Source: Chloroflexus aggregans DSM 9485
GTDB taxonomy: Bacteria > Chloroflexota > Chloroflexia > Chloroflexales > Chloroflexaceae
Direction of reading: 5' to 3'
Length of the DNA stretch: 64,000 bases
Assembly: GCF_000021945.1 (NCBI RefSeq)
Contig: NC_011831.1
Span: 2,741,353-2,805,352 of the forward strand
Each line of letters opens with the position of its first letter. Positions within the stretch are counted from its first letter, which is position 1. Under the pieces are notes generated by a model. The model ran no database searches. It was given only the letters and a program-made list of their open reading frames with translations, and had not been told where the DNA came from. Position numbers and translations under genes: made by a program. Below are positions 17,543-26,648 of the stretch, piece after piece.

Positions 17543-18811
17543 TCAAGAGCGAGCAGCAGCCAGTTGTTGATATACCCATCGCTCAGCAGTGACACGGTCG
17601 GTCACCGTACCGTCGAGGGTAGCCGCACGCAGATCACGCAGCAGGCGGCCTAATTGTGGCCCCGGTGCAACGCCCATGGCTTGCAGATCGTCGCCGGTGA
17701 GTGGTGGGCGCAACGGACGCCATTCGCGCAGATAGCGTGCGATTAGTGATGCCGTCGATGTTGTTGCAGCGTAGTGTAGCACAGCGATTGTCGCTGTGCT
17801 ATAGCTATGCAACAACGCGTCAAGCTGACTAGGACTGAGTGTTGTGGTAATGCTTTGGGCAAGCGAACGTAGCCGGCTCAGTTCGATCAATAAGCGCCGG
17901 AACGGAGTAGGTAGATGGTAGCGTTGTCGGACAGCTTGGAGATCGTCTTCGCTCAGATCGTAGAGCAATAAGCCGGCGATCACCGGTTCGGCTGGAGCCA
18001 GGCCGGCAATCCCGGCTTCATCATGTCGGTAGCGCGCCAGTCGTTCCGCCAGCGCCGACGACCAGTGTAAGCCGGGGATGATGTGCGAGGTCACCTGCCA
18101 TCGATCGGCCAGGGCCACGACTGCTGCCGGGTCGGGTTCACTGAGCGTAAGGCATAATTCCGTTTGGATGCGTTCTGGCGTCAGGAGTGCGAGATAGCCG
18201 TTGGTAAGGGCAGTTTCGATCTGAGCCGCGGTCGCCGGTTCGGGTGTGAGATTGAGGCGGGCTGCCAAGCGAACGCCACGCAGGATACGAGTCGGGTCAT
18301 CGCGCAGACTACGGTCGTGGAGAAGACGTAGCCGTCGCGCGGCGAGATCAACGGCACCGTTGAGCGGATCGAAGAGGGGCATCGGCAACAACCGGCCATC
18401 GTCGGCCACAAGCCGGATCGCCATTGCGTTGATGCTGAAATCGCGGCGGGCGAGATCGGTGGTGAGGGGTGCCGGTTGAACAACCGGTAACACCGCAGGT
18501 TGCGGATAATATTCGGTGCGCGTCTGGGCTAAGTCAATAATCCAGTGATCAACGGCAAGGGTGGCAGTGCCAAACGCCGGATGGCGGGCGGTGATCGTGC
18601 CGCCCAACGTCGTGGCCAATAGGGGAGCTAAACGAGTAACATCGCCTTCAACTGCTAGATCGATGTCTCGTCCAATTGGTAGTTCGAGCAGCAGATCACG
18701 CACGACACCACCAACTAACCAAAGAGTGGCATCGACGGTAGCAGCTAAGGCGGCGGCGCAGGCGAGGATGTGCTGTAACGGTGGCTCAAGCCGGTTGGTA
18801 AGATGATCCAT
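17543..18811 (-). CDS. CCA-adding / poly(A) polymerase-type nucleotidyltransferase
   Basis: About 422 residues, class II tRNA nucleotidyltransferase architecture. Leu-Val-Gly-Gly-Val-Val-Arg-Asp-Leu-Leu-Leu (about 33-43) and the Asp-x-Asp pair in Gly-Arg-Asp-Ile-Asp-Leu-Ala-Val-Glu-Gly-Asp bind metal and NTP; Arg-Arg-Asp-Phe-Ser-Ile-Asn-Ala-Met-Ala (about 131-140) selects ribose; a downstream Arg-Asp-Asp-Pro-Thr-Arg-Ile-Leu-Arg follows; the helical neck and tail complete it. The tRNA genes here already encode CCA, so the role is repair, or polyadenylation. ATG 18811 is preferred over 18838 because the latter would lie inside the tRNA-Val promoter on the other strand. Confidence 0.85.
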   Translation of the reverse strand: MDHLTNRLEPPLQHILACAAALAATVDATLWLVGGVVRDLLLELPIGRDIDLAVEGDVTRLAPLLATTLGGTITARHPAFGTATLAVDHWIIDLAQTRTEYYPQPAVLPVVQPAPLTTDLARRDFSINAMAIRLVADDGRLLPMPLFDPLNGAVDLAARRLRLLHDRSLRDDPTRILRGVRLAARLNLTPEPATAAQIETALTNGYLALLTPERIQTELCLTLSEPDPAAVVALADRWQVTSHIIPGLHWSSALAERLARYRHDEAGIAGLAPAEPVIAGLLLYDLSEDDLQAVRQRYHLPTPFRRLLIELSRLRSLAQSITTTLSPSQLDALLHSYSTATIAVLHYAATTSTASLIARYLREWRPLRPPLTGDDLQAMGVAPGPQLGRLLRDLRAATLDGTVTDRVTAERWVYQQLAAARS

Positions 18812-18818
18812 AGGTTGC

Positions 18819-18847
18819 TTGACAGCGTGGGCATTCAATGATACGAT
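18819..18847 (+). promoter_or_regulatory. sigma70-type promoter of tRNA-Val
   Basis: TTGACA (18819-18824) and TACGAT (18842-18847) are 17 bases apart and end 11 bases before the tRNA. The consensus -35 is perfect. Confidence 0.8.
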
Positions 18848-18858
18848 AATGCACGCAC

Positions 18859-18935
18859 GGGCGATTAGCTCAGTTGGTTAGAGCGCCACGTTGACATCGT
18901 GGAGGTCAGTGGTTCGAATCCACTATCGCCCACCA
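18859..18935 (+). tRNA. tRNA-Val (GAC)
   Basis: Acceptor GGGCGAT pairs with ATCGCCC, the D arm reads AGCTCAGTTGGTTAGAGC, anticodon stem CCACG/CGTGG closes TTGACAT giving anticodon GAC, and the T arm is GTGGTTCGAATCCAC. CCA is encoded. Confidence 0.95.
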
Positions 18936-18969
18936 TCTTCCTACTTCATTCTTCATTGTATCACGCCTC

Positions 18970-19965
18970 ATGCCCAACCAGCACTATCGCGCGTTGCTAC
19001 TTGTGTTTGCTGTTGTTGCCGTCGCCTTGTTGGCGATAGCGCAGCAAACGTATGCCCAACCGCCACCCATCGCTTGTCCAACTAACCAAACCGTTGTCCT
19101 CAGTGGCACCAATGCCCCACCACAGCGAAGTTTGGTCGTCTTCTTTGCCGGCCAACCGGTTGGTGGTGGCTTTAGCGATGCTGCCGGTTATTGGCGTATC
19201 CCACTACGTGTTAACGAACCGTCTGGGATTTATCCGGTGACTGTACAGGTACGGGGTACGGAACAGGTCGTGGCCGGTGTTCTTTGTTATGTTGATGTTC
19301 CTCTACCGATGTCGGCTACCGGCGGGCCGACTGAACCGTTATTGACTGCTACCGCAACCGATCGACCGTCTGCTCATCTGACTACCACACCTACACCGCT
19401 TCGTTCTACCCAGACCTTCACCGCTATACCGCGAACACCTACAGGACTGCCGGTGACGAATACACCGACGACAGCAGTTACGATGGCGCCCGTCACACCA
19501 ACCACAGTAGCTACAGTAGCTACCGTAACGCCGACGATAAGGGTGACAAGTGTGACCGCCACCGTAACCTCCACGGCAATAGGTGATACTGGCGCACCTA
19601 CCCGCACCCCAACGTTAGTTCCGGCTAATCTAGCGGTGACCCTGGAGATCGTACCGTATGATCCCGCAACGTCAACTTCGCTGAATGATGAATACGTGCA
19701 GATTCGCAGCGAAGAAACTATTGATCTGAGTATTGCCGGTTGGCGCATTGTCAACATTTCACGCTCAGACCGACCGACATTTATCTTTCCAGCCTTCATT
19801 CTGGCCCCTGAAGTTGATGCCTATCTTTATACCGGTAGCGGTACCAACAATTTTGCCACCGGCGACTTCTATTGGGGGCGGAATGCGGCTGTTTGGCGTA
19901 CAGGTGATATTGCTCATTTACTCGATGCGCAGGGTAGGGTGGTAAGTGCGTATCAAGTGCCGTGA
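18970..19965 (+). CDS. secreted lamin-tail-domain protein with Thr/Pro linker
   Basis: A 331-residue exported protein. Residues 1-29 form a signal peptide ending at Thr-Tyr-Ala-Gln. A beta-sandwich-like domain with two Cys follows (about 30-105). Residues 110-215 are a low-complexity Thr/Pro/Val linker typical of stretched, surface-exposed Chloroflexota proteins. The C-terminal part (about 216-331) is a lamin-tail (LTD) domain: Asn-Asp-Glu-Tyr-Val-Gln-Ile, Ile-Asp-Leu-Ser-Ile-Ala-Gly-Trp-Arg-Ile and Trp-Arg-Thr-Gly-Asp-Ile-Ala-x-Leu-Leu-Asp. The function is probably structural or binding at the cell surface. It stands alone after tRNA-Val. Confidence 0.75.
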   Translation: MPNQHYRALLLVFAVVAVALLAIAQQTYAQPPPIACPTNQTVVLSGTNAPPQRSLVVFFAGQPVGGGFSDAAGYWRIPLRVNEPSGIYPVTVQVRGTEQVVAGVLCYVDVPLPMSATGGPTEPLLTATATDRPSAHLTTTPTPLRSTQTFTAIPRTPTGLPVTNTPTTAVTMAPVTPTTVATVATVTPTIRVTSVTATVTSTAIGDTGAPTRTPTLVPANLAVTLEIVPYDPATSTSLNDEYVQIRSEETIDLSIAGWRIVNISRSDRPTFIFPAFILAPEVDAYLYTGSGTNNFATGDFYWGRNAAVWRTGDIAHLLDAQGRVVSAYQVP

Positions 19966-20191
19966 CAGTCACTGCCAAGGAGAATGTAGGACGGAACGCA
20001 GCCGAGACCATACCGCGTGAAATTGCCGTCTTCTGCGCTCAGGTGATGTCACTTCCCGCTTTCTGTGATGTTTGACCCAATGGTAATTATCTGGCTCGTT
20101 CCTGATGATCGCACATGTCTGTACACCTCAGACCTATGTCCGTTTCGACACGTTCCAACCAGCTCGTTTGGATGTGGTGTGGATAGGGTAG

Positions 20192-21361
20192 CTATGAACC
20201 GAATATGACCGTAAGCATCACCATCACAAAGTTGTAGACCCCATGCACGATTGCGGCTGTAGTGGTATTGGTACGCTTTCGCACAAAGCCGCATGTCATC
20301 CCAATGACAAATACCACCAGCAACGCATCCCAATGGTACTGGAACGCATGGAGGCTCACGAAAAACAAGTTTGAGAGCCAAATGCCGAGGCGCGGTTGTA
20401 AGACGCCGCGCACACCTAACTCTTCCCCAAGACCGGCCGTGACCCCGATCACCAATGCCCCGATTGGGCTAACGGCAAAGGACATCAGTTCACCAAAGGC
20501 TTCGTCATCGGTAGTAGGCCAACCGAGTGTCTGCCATAGGGTATCCATCAGCGGTAAGACCAGCGTCATTAGTCCGGCTAGCCCCAAGCCGATCCCGACT
20601 CCCAACAATCCCTGGCGTAGGGTAGGCCGAACGAATCCTAACCGCACCAGTGTTTCCGTCAGATTGCGGCGAATACCGAACCCTACGGCCAACAAGGAGG
20701 CCGGGATCGTCCACACTAATCCGTATATCTGGCTGCGCAATTGCTCATCGTTGCTCAGATTGCTAAAGGCATCGCTCCCGACCATGGTGATGAATGCGAG
20801 CAGTGGTGGTTGGCCAATGATGAGTAAAGGTACGAACATCACCAGCGTGATGATGACGATAGTAGTGAGTGCAACGGTATGAACAAACGATGAAGGATCG
20901 ATAGGGATGAAACGGGCTAATCTATGCCGTATCGGTGGTAGCAGCGTGAGAAAACCGAGGGCGATGGCACTACCGATGCCGATGATGAGCAATAAGATGG
21001 ATAGGACTACCGATGGCGATAAGCTCGGTGGTTGATCGGGGTTCAACCCTCCCGGCGGGATGTCAATCAGGCTGGCTACACCGAGGATGAAGGTATAAAC
21101 GGAGACGATGCCGATCAACAGGGTCGCCCAGATCCCGGTAGCGATCCATGCCCAATTGAATTGCGTACCGGCAAAATAGGCGAGGATAGCTAACCCGGCA
21201 AACGGCAAGACATTAAAGCTGGCGTTGAGAAAAAGGGCTAGTTCACCGCCAAGGTTAGCGCTGATACCGATTAACAGGATATACAGCGCCAGACCACCGA
21301 TCCAGAGACCCGGACGGCGTGTCGGCGGTCGTTCAGTAGTAAAGACGAGCGGTTCTGACAT
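20192..21361 (-). CDS. CPBP-family intramembrane metalloprotease
   Basis: About 389 residues with roughly nine membrane helices. The C-terminal CPBP (Rce1-like) core has Glu-Glu-Leu-Gly-Val-Arg-Gly (catalytic Glu pair and Arg), Phe-Phe-Val-Ser-Leu-His (first His ligand) and Val-His-Gly-Val-Tyr-Asn-Phe (second His). It would cleave or process membrane peptides; bacterial members often give bacteriocin self-immunity. The start at 21361 has AAGGAG eight bases ahead, unlike the longer frame. A second CPBP gene lies at 39338-40315. Confidence 0.8.
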   Translation of the reverse strand: MSEPLVFTTERPPTRRPGLWIGGLALYILLIGISANLGGELALFLNASFNVLPFAGLAILAYFAGTQFNWAWIATGIWATLLIGIVSVYTFILGVASLIDIPPGGLNPDQPPSLSPSVVLSILLLIIGIGSAIALGFLTLLPPIRHRLARFIPIDPSSFVHTVALTTIVIITLVMFVPLLIIGQPPLLAFITMVGSDAFSNLSNDEQLRSQIYGLVWTIPASLLAVGFGIRRNLTETLVRLGFVRPTLRQGLLGVGIGLGLAGLMTLVLPLMDTLWQTLGWPTTDDEAFGELMSFAVSPIGALVIGVTAGLGEELGVRGVLQPRLGIWLSNLFFVSLHAFQYHWDALLVVFVIGMTCGFVRKRTNTTTAAIVHGVYNFVMVMLTVIFGS

Positions 21362-21513
21362 ACAAGCTGCTCCTTGTTGTAGCTTTAGTACAAGCAGTGT
21401 GCCAGAAACCCGCTCGTTATGCAAGGAGTGTTGAGAGATTGCGTTAACAACAGAGCAATTGCTGTGTCAACACGTAAGGTATAGGTTGCTCACCAAACTG
21501 TGCTGTCATGCTA

Positions 21514-22173
21514 TCAAGCCGATACCGATAGCTGCTCTAGCAGTTTGGACAGGGATACACCGGCCAGACTCGGCAATACGAGGTGAGCGCGGCCTACCCG
21601 CTCGTGCGGGCCGATCCCGATCACGGTAAAACCTCCCGCTAATGCAGCTTCGACGCCGGCAGTTGCATCTTCGACTACCGCGCATTCCGTTGGCGGTAAG
21701 CCTAGCAGTGCCGCGGCGTGTAAGAAGAGGTCTGGCGCCGGTTTCTGTCTCGTAACGCTGTAGCCGTCGGCGATTGCGTCGAAGAGATCGGCGATACCGA
21801 GCCGTTCGATCACTTCACGGGCATTTTTGCTCGCCGAACCGAGTGCCGCTTTCAAACCGGCAGCCCGGATTTCTTGTAACAGCTCGCGGGCACCGGGTAG
21901 GAGATCGCGTGGTGAGATAGCGCGGATGTATTCGAGATAGTAGCGGTTTTTGCGTTCCATTAGCTCATCGAGCGTTGTTTCAGGGTAGGTGCGTCCTTTG
22001 AGGAGCATCAGCAGTGACTCGCGGCGTGGAATGCCGCGCAGCGCTTCGTTCTCTTCACGGGTAAACGGAATGCCGAGTTCATCGGCCAAACGTTTCCACG
22101 CTTGATAATGGTATTCGGCGGTATCGGTTACTACACCGTCGAGGTCGAAGATAAAACCTTTGATCGACATCAC
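21514..22173 (-). CDS. pgmB: beta-phosphoglucomutase
   Basis: A 219-residue HAD-superfamily enzyme that converts beta-glucose 1-phosphate to glucose 6-phosphate. The nucleophile motif Phe-Asp-Leu-Asp-Gly-Val-Val-Thr-Asp-Thr-Ala, the cap-domain Arg-Gly-Ile-Pro-Arg-Arg-Glu-Ser substrate loop, Gly-Ser-Ala-Ser-Lys-Asn-Ala (motif II) and Val-Glu-Asp-Ala-Thr-Ala-Gly-Val-Glu-Ala (motif IV) all match this family rather than generic phosphatases. It lies downstream of the GH65 phosphorylase, whose product is its substrate, so the two act in sequence. Confidence 0.9.
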   Translation of the reverse strand: MMSIKGFIFDLDGVVTDTAEYHYQAWKRLADELGIPFTREENEALRGIPRRESLLMLLKGRTYPETTLDELMERKNRYYLEYIRAISPRDLLPGARELLQEIRAAGLKAALGSASKNAREVIERLGIADLFDAIADGYSVTRQKPAPDLFLHAAALLGLPPTECAVVEDATAGVEAALAGGFTVIGIGPHERVGRAHLVLPSLAGVSLSKLLEQLSVSA

Positions 22174-22204
22174 ACAGTCCTCATCATCTACGGTGCAAAG
22201 AACG

Positions 22205-22339
22205 CTAAACGCAAAGACGCGAAGTGCGCAGAGAACGCATAGGTTTTGGAATTGTTCGTATGACCACGCTTGTACCCAATCTCAAATACCTTTGCGTCTT
22301 TGCGTTAAAAACCTTTCGCGTCTTTGCCTCCTCTGCGTC
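22205..22339. repeat. degenerate inverted purine/pyrimidine repeat between pgmB and the phosphorylase
   Basis: AACGCAAAGACGCGAAG (about 22209-22225) is nearly the reverse complement of CTTTGCGTCTTTGCGTT (about 22292-22308), and further CTTTCGCGTCTTTGCC and CTCTGCGTCTTAG phrases follow. Comparable phrases occur at 15014-15092. It may act as an RNA hairpin between two cotranscribed genes. Confidence 0.5.
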
Positions 22340-24502
22340 TTAGCCGATTGTATAGCTGCCATCCGGGTAGCAGGTGACAGTGTGGGTTTGCCCGCGCAAA
22401 GTGAAGCGGTAGGTCAACCACCGCCAGTAGCTCGGCAGGCGCGGATGCACTTCCCACGTGCCGTCGGGATGGATGCGGAGACCGCCAAAACCGAACACGA
22501 CAGCTTGCCAGACACCGCCTGCCGAAGCGGCGTGAATTCCGTCGCCGGCATTGCCGCGGACATCGCGTAGATCGGCGCGGGCCGCGCGGATGAAGTGCTC
22601 GTAGGCTTCGGCTACATCGCCCATTTGGCAGGCGACAATCGCCTGAATCGGTGGGCCAAGCGACGATCCGTAGGTGTGGTCGGTGCGCGGGGTGTAGTAA
22701 TCGTAATTGACCCGAATCTGGCTGTCGCTGTACTGCTCACGTAAGAGGAATTGCAGCATCAGCACGTCGGGTTGCTTGATCGCCTGATACTCATTGGCGC
22801 CTTCGATGCCGAAGATTTCGTGCATTGACTTAGTGCGCGGTTCGTAATCGGCCAGATTGACATCTTTCAGCGCAAAAAAGCCGTCGAACTGTTCGATGAG
22901 GCCGTTAGGCCGCAGACTGATACACATCTTTTCGGCCACCGTCTGCCAGTGCTGCAAGCGTTCTGGTGTCAGATCGAGCTGTTGGCGCAGTTCGGCAGCT
23001 TTCTGGGGGGCGTGTTGTTCGAGCCATGCCAGCGTCTCGAGGCCGGTGCGAATGTTCCACTGCGCCAGTAGGTTGGTGTAGGCATTGTTGTTGACGTGAT
23101 CGTGGTATTCGTCGGGTCCAATGACATCGGTGTAGCCATAGCAACCGCGTTCAGCCAGCCATTCGGCCCGTGCGGCGAAGAATTTGGCTGTATCGAGCAC
23201 AATCTCGGCGCCGCGTTCGATATACCACGCATTATCGCCGGTGGCCTGCCAGTATTGTTGTACCGCGTAAGCCACATCTGCCGAAATGTGAATCGCTAAA
23301 TCACCGGTCCAGACGCGGGCAAGTTTCTTTTTGTCGTGAAAATCCGGTACCCACGTTGGTGTTACCTCTTCGCCGGTATCGGCACTCTCCCAGGCGTACC
23401 ATGCACCCTCGTAGCCGGCGGCGCGAGCTTTGGCGCGAGCAGCCGGTAAGGTTACGTAGCGGTAATCGAGCAAGTTGCGCGCAATTTCTGGGGAGGTGTA
23501 GATGAAGAGCGGCAACATGAAGATCTCGGTGTCCCAGAACGCATGACCACGGTAGCCGAATCCTGAGAGAGTTTTGGCGCCGATGTTAACCCGATGATCG
23601 TGGCGAGGAGCGGCGATCAGCAATTGGAAGATGCTAAAGCGCACGGCCAGGTCGGCCTCATCATCGCCGTTGATCTCGACGTGGCAGCGCTCCCACTCGC
23701 GCGCCCATGCCTGCTGTTGCGCGGCTAGCGCGCTCTCCCAATTGTGAGCCGTCTGCACGTGGTGATGGGCAATGTCGAGTGGTTGATTGCCGTCGCGCGA
23801 GGTAGCGATGCCGACAAACTTCATCACAACAATCGGTTGGCCGGCATACGCCGGATAGACCTGTTGCAGGGTGGGCACATTCTCGACATCCCAGAACATG
23901 GTTTGGGCGGTGTCGCCGTGCAGACGCATCGCGCACGCCACCTCGATCCCGCTCTTGCGGGTGCGCGTGCGCAAAAAGACGGTGCCATCGGTGAGTTGGC
24001 CTTGTTCGATCAGTCGCCAGTGCAATAGCCCCTCATTGTCGGTTTGGCCGTTGAGTGCAGCGCGAACCTCGATCTGGCCGTCAAATTCAGGTACGATCTC
24101 ACAGCGTAGCGCCAGCAGGTGCTCGTCGGCCAGTGATGCAAAGCGAGTGAATCGAATGGTTACTACCCGACCCTGCGGCGAACGCCAGCGTACCTCGCGC
24201 CGTAGTATGCCGTTCTGCATGTCGAGTTCGCGCCGGTAGGCGAGGATCGTACCTGTAGCTAACGAAAATTTCTCACCATCGAGCAGCACCTGCATTGCCA
24301 GCCAATCGGGCGCGTTAGCCAGTTCGGTGACAACAATCGGTGCATCGTCAAAAACACCGTGGATAAACGTCGCTCGACGGTCGTTGGGATAGCCCTCTTC
24401 AAACGCGCCACGGGTCGCGAGATAGCCGTTACCAATGGTGAAGATCGTCTCTTTATGGTGTTGTTGGGCTGGGTCGAAAGCATCTTCAGCAAGAATCCAC
24501 AT
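22340..24502 (-). CDS. GH65 disaccharide phosphorylase
   Basis: A 720-residue glycoside hydrolase family 65 enzyme. N-terminal beta-sandwich begins with Asn-Gly-Tyr-Leu-Ala-Thr-Arg-Gly; the (alpha/alpha)6 barrel includes Gly-His-Ala-Phe-Trp-Asp-Thr-Glu-Ile (about 319-327) and the catalytic acid Glu465 in Val-Ile-Gly-Pro-Asp-Glu-Tyr-His-Asp-His-Val-Asn-Asn-Asn. A small C-terminal beta domain follows. GH65 members cleave maltose, trehalose, kojibiose or nigerose with phosphate, releasing beta-glucose 1-phosphate; specificity cannot be told by eye. Context with pgmB, an ABC importer and a LacI regulator parallels the E. coli ycj (kojibiose) locus. Confidence 0.9.
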   Translation of the reverse strand: MWILAEDAFDPAQQHHKETIFTIGNGYLATRGAFEEGYPNDRRATFIHGVFDDAPIVVTELANAPDWLAMQVLLDGEKFSLATGTILAYRRELDMQNGILRREVRWRSPQGRVVTIRFTRFASLADEHLLALRCEIVPEFDGQIEVRAALNGQTDNEGLLHWRLIEQGQLTDGTVFLRTRTRKSGIEVACAMRLHGDTAQTMFWDVENVPTLQQVYPAYAGQPIVVMKFVGIATSRDGNQPLDIAHHHVQTAHNWESALAAQQQAWAREWERCHVEINGDDEADLAVRFSIFQLLIAAPRHDHRVNIGAKTLSGFGYRGHAFWDTEIFMLPLFIYTSPEIARNLLDYRYVTLPAARAKARAAGYEGAWYAWESADTGEEVTPTWVPDFHDKKKLARVWTGDLAIHISADVAYAVQQYWQATGDNAWYIERGAEIVLDTAKFFAARAEWLAERGCYGYTDVIGPDEYHDHVNNNAYTNLLAQWNIRTGLETLAWLEQHAPQKAAELRQQLDLTPERLQHWQTVAEKMCISLRPNGLIEQFDGFFALKDVNLADYEPRTKSMHEIFGIEGANEYQAIKQPDVLMLQFLLREQYSDSQIRVNYDYYTPRTDHTYGSSLGPPIQAIVACQMGDVAEAYEHFIRAARADLRDVRGNAGDGIHAASAGGVWQAVVFGFGGLRIHPDGTWEVHPRLPSYWRWLTYRFTLRGQTHTVTCYPDGSYTIG

Positions 24503-24551
24503 AGCTCACCTTGTGTGTGTGGGGTCGTCAGCAACGATCCGGTCGTCCTCT

Positions 24552-25478
24552 TTACCCCTCCTTTGATCCAGTTGCCGCAATACTGCGCACGAAATACTGC
24601 TGGAAGACAAAGAAGATGATCAGAATGGGCAACGTATTGAAGATCGAACCGGCTAAAATGACCGAGTAGAGCGTGTAATACTCGCCGCGGAACCACTGTA
24701 ACCCGATCGGCAGGGTAAATTGTTCGGGTGAACGCAGGACCAGCAGCGGCCACATAAAGTTATTCCATGCGCCTTGGAAGGTCAGCAGCGCGAGTGTAAT
24801 CAATTGGGTTTGGCTGATCGGCAACACGATGCGGAAGAAGGTACCCCAGCGGCCCGACCCGTCCATCATCGCTGCTTCTTCCAACTCCTTAGGGAACGAC
24901 TTATAAAACTGCGTCATCATAAAGACGCCGAAGGCGTCGGCAACACCGGGCAGGATGACACCCCATGGGGTATCGATAAGGCCAAAGCCGGTGGGAATGG
25001 TCAGATCACCGAGTTGTAAGCCACCCCGGATCAAGCCGGGACCGATGATCAAGAATGAGGGGATGAGCGTCACCACGCCCGGCATCATCATCGAGATCAA
25101 GAGCAGGTTGAACCAGAAGTTCTTGAGCGGGAATTCGATGCGGGCGAAGGCATAGCCGGCCATCGCGCAGAAGAGCACGCGAAAGACGGTAATGATCACC
25201 GAAATAAAGACACTATTCCACACCCAACGTGGGAAGAGTTCAAATGTACCGAGAATCGTGATGTAGTTTTCAAGGGTAAACGGAAGCGGTGCCCAGATCG
25301 GCGGTGTATAGATATCGGCCACCGGCTTGAACGAGAAGACCAACGTAAAGTAGAGAGGCGCCACTGAGAGTACAGCCCAGAAGGCCAGCATCGCAAAGAA
25401 GAGATACTTGCGCAGCCGATCAAAGAAGACGGTGCGTGCATAGACCTGCGCTTGCGGTGAACTCGTTGTAACTGCCAT
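24552..25478 (-). CDS. sugar ABC transporter permease (MalG type)
   Basis: A 308-residue inner-membrane permease with six predicted helices and the ABC-coupling EAA loop (Glu-Leu-Glu-Glu-Ala-Ala-Met-Met-Asp-Gly-Ser-Gly, about 195-206). It forms the carbohydrate channel with the MalF-type permease 14 bases upstream. Its extra internal loop near 145-175 is common in this subfamily. No ATPase gene is in the cluster; carbohydrate importers often share a single MsmK/MalK-type ATPase encoded elsewhere. Confidence 0.9.
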   Translation of the reverse strand: MAVTTSSPQAQVYARTVFFDRLRKYLFFAMLAFWAVLSVAPLYFTLVFSFKPVADIYTPPIWAPLPFTLENYITILGTFELFPRWVWNSVFISVIITVFRVLFCAMAGYAFARIEFPLKNFWFNLLLISMMMPGVVTLIPSFLIIGPGLIRGGLQLGDLTIPTGFGLIDTPWGVILPGVADAFGVFMMTQFYKSFPKELEEAAMMDGSGRWGTFFRIVLPISQTQLITLALLTFQGAWNNFMWPLLVLRSPEQFTLPIGLQWFRGEYYTLYSVILAGSIFNTLPILIIFFVFQQYFVRSIAATGSKEG

Positions 25479-25492
25479 CGTTGCGCACCTTT

Positions 25493-26383
25493 CTAACGCT
25501 CAACCCCACTACCACTGCCTTCAATCACGCGCCGTTGCAGCAGGGTTACTGCCAGGATGATCAGGGTCAGAATCACCGCCAGCGCTGAAGCCTGGCCCAT
25601 CTGAATGCGTGTATCGCGGAAGGCCCACTTGTAGATCAAATAGGTAATGGTCGTAGTGCTATCGAGCGGGCCGCCACTCGTCATCACAAAGATCTGGTCA
25701 AAGACCTGAAAACAGCCGATGACACCGACCGTCACGACAAAGAAAATGACCGGGCGTAACATCGGGATGGTAATGTAGAAAAACTTCTGCAAGCCGTTGG
25801 CGCCGTCAATCTCGGCTGCTTCATACACGGCTAGTGGAATATCTTGCAGGCCGGCGAGAAAGATGAGCATGAGCGTACCACTTGTGGTAAAGATGTTCAT
25901 GCCCATAATCACGTAGAAAGCGGTGCGCGGATCATCCAACCAGTTGACGGTAAGACCGGTGATCTGGTTGAAAATACCCTGCGGTGCGAAGATCCAGATA
26001 AAGATGAGTGAAATCACCACCGATGATGTCACCGATGGCAGGTAAAAAATGGTGCGGAAGAAACGCTGGAAACGCAGGTTTTGATCCATTGCAAACGCCA
26101 GCACCAGGCTGAGAAACGTTTGGATCGGCACGACGATCAGCGCATACTTGAAAGTATTGGGTAGTGCTTTACTCAAGAAGAGATCATCGGCGAAGACTCG
26201 CTGATACCCTTCAAAACCCCACCAGCGCGGCGGTCTGAGCAGGTTGTATTCGGTGAACGAGAGATAGACCGCGTAACCGAGCGAGATCAGACTAAAGATG
26301 ATAAAGATGATCAACCATGGCGAAATAAAGAGATAGCCGTTCAGTGCGTCAGCCCACTTACGACGCCAATTTGTCGTGCGCAT
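25493..26383 (-). CDS. sugar ABC transporter permease (MalF type)
   Basis: A 296-residue membrane protein with six helices and the EAA loop Ala-Val-Tyr-Glu-Ala-Ala-Glu-Ile-Asp-Gly-Ala-Asn-Gly (about 185-197). It pairs with the MalG-type permease and the lipoprotein encoded upstream. Gene order on this strand is binding protein, MalF type, MalG type, GH65, pgmB, matching flow from uptake to metabolism. Confidence 0.9.
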   Translation of the reverse strand: MRTTNWRRKWADALNGYLFISPWLIIFIIFSLISLGYAVYLSFTEYNLLRPPRWWGFEGYQRVFADDLFLSKALPNTFKYALIVVPIQTFLSLVLAFAMDQNLRFQRFFRTIFYLPSVTSSVVISLIFIWIFAPQGIFNQITGLTVNWLDDPRTAFYVIMGMNIFTTSGTLMLIFLAGLQDIPLAVYEAAEIDGANGLQKFFYITIPMLRPVIFFVVTVGVIGCFQVFDQIFVMTSGGPLDSTTTITYLIYKWAFRDTRIQMGQASALAVILTLIILAVTLLQRRVIEGSGSGVER

Positions 26384-26648
26384 ATATTATTATCTCCCGT
26401 TGGTAGTGGGTGAGCGTCTATCCTCTGATAGCACGCGAGAAATCCGACTTGCGTCCGATAACCTGCTGTCATTGCAAGCTGCCTACCAGAGGGACCTGTC
26501 GCTCAGGTGTTATCAGCATCGATCGGGTTGTGGCGCCGGTGGTGAACGACATCATACGCTCGGTAGAGGCTCCGATCACAACCCTATCGAACCACACGAT
26601 GTGTGATGGACATCAACACGCCGTGTGGTGCCTGTACCCCAATATCGT

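Noticed and set aside
22857-24239. Plus-strand frames opposite the GH65 gene
   Set aside because: Antisense shadows of a gene with complete catalytic motifs.
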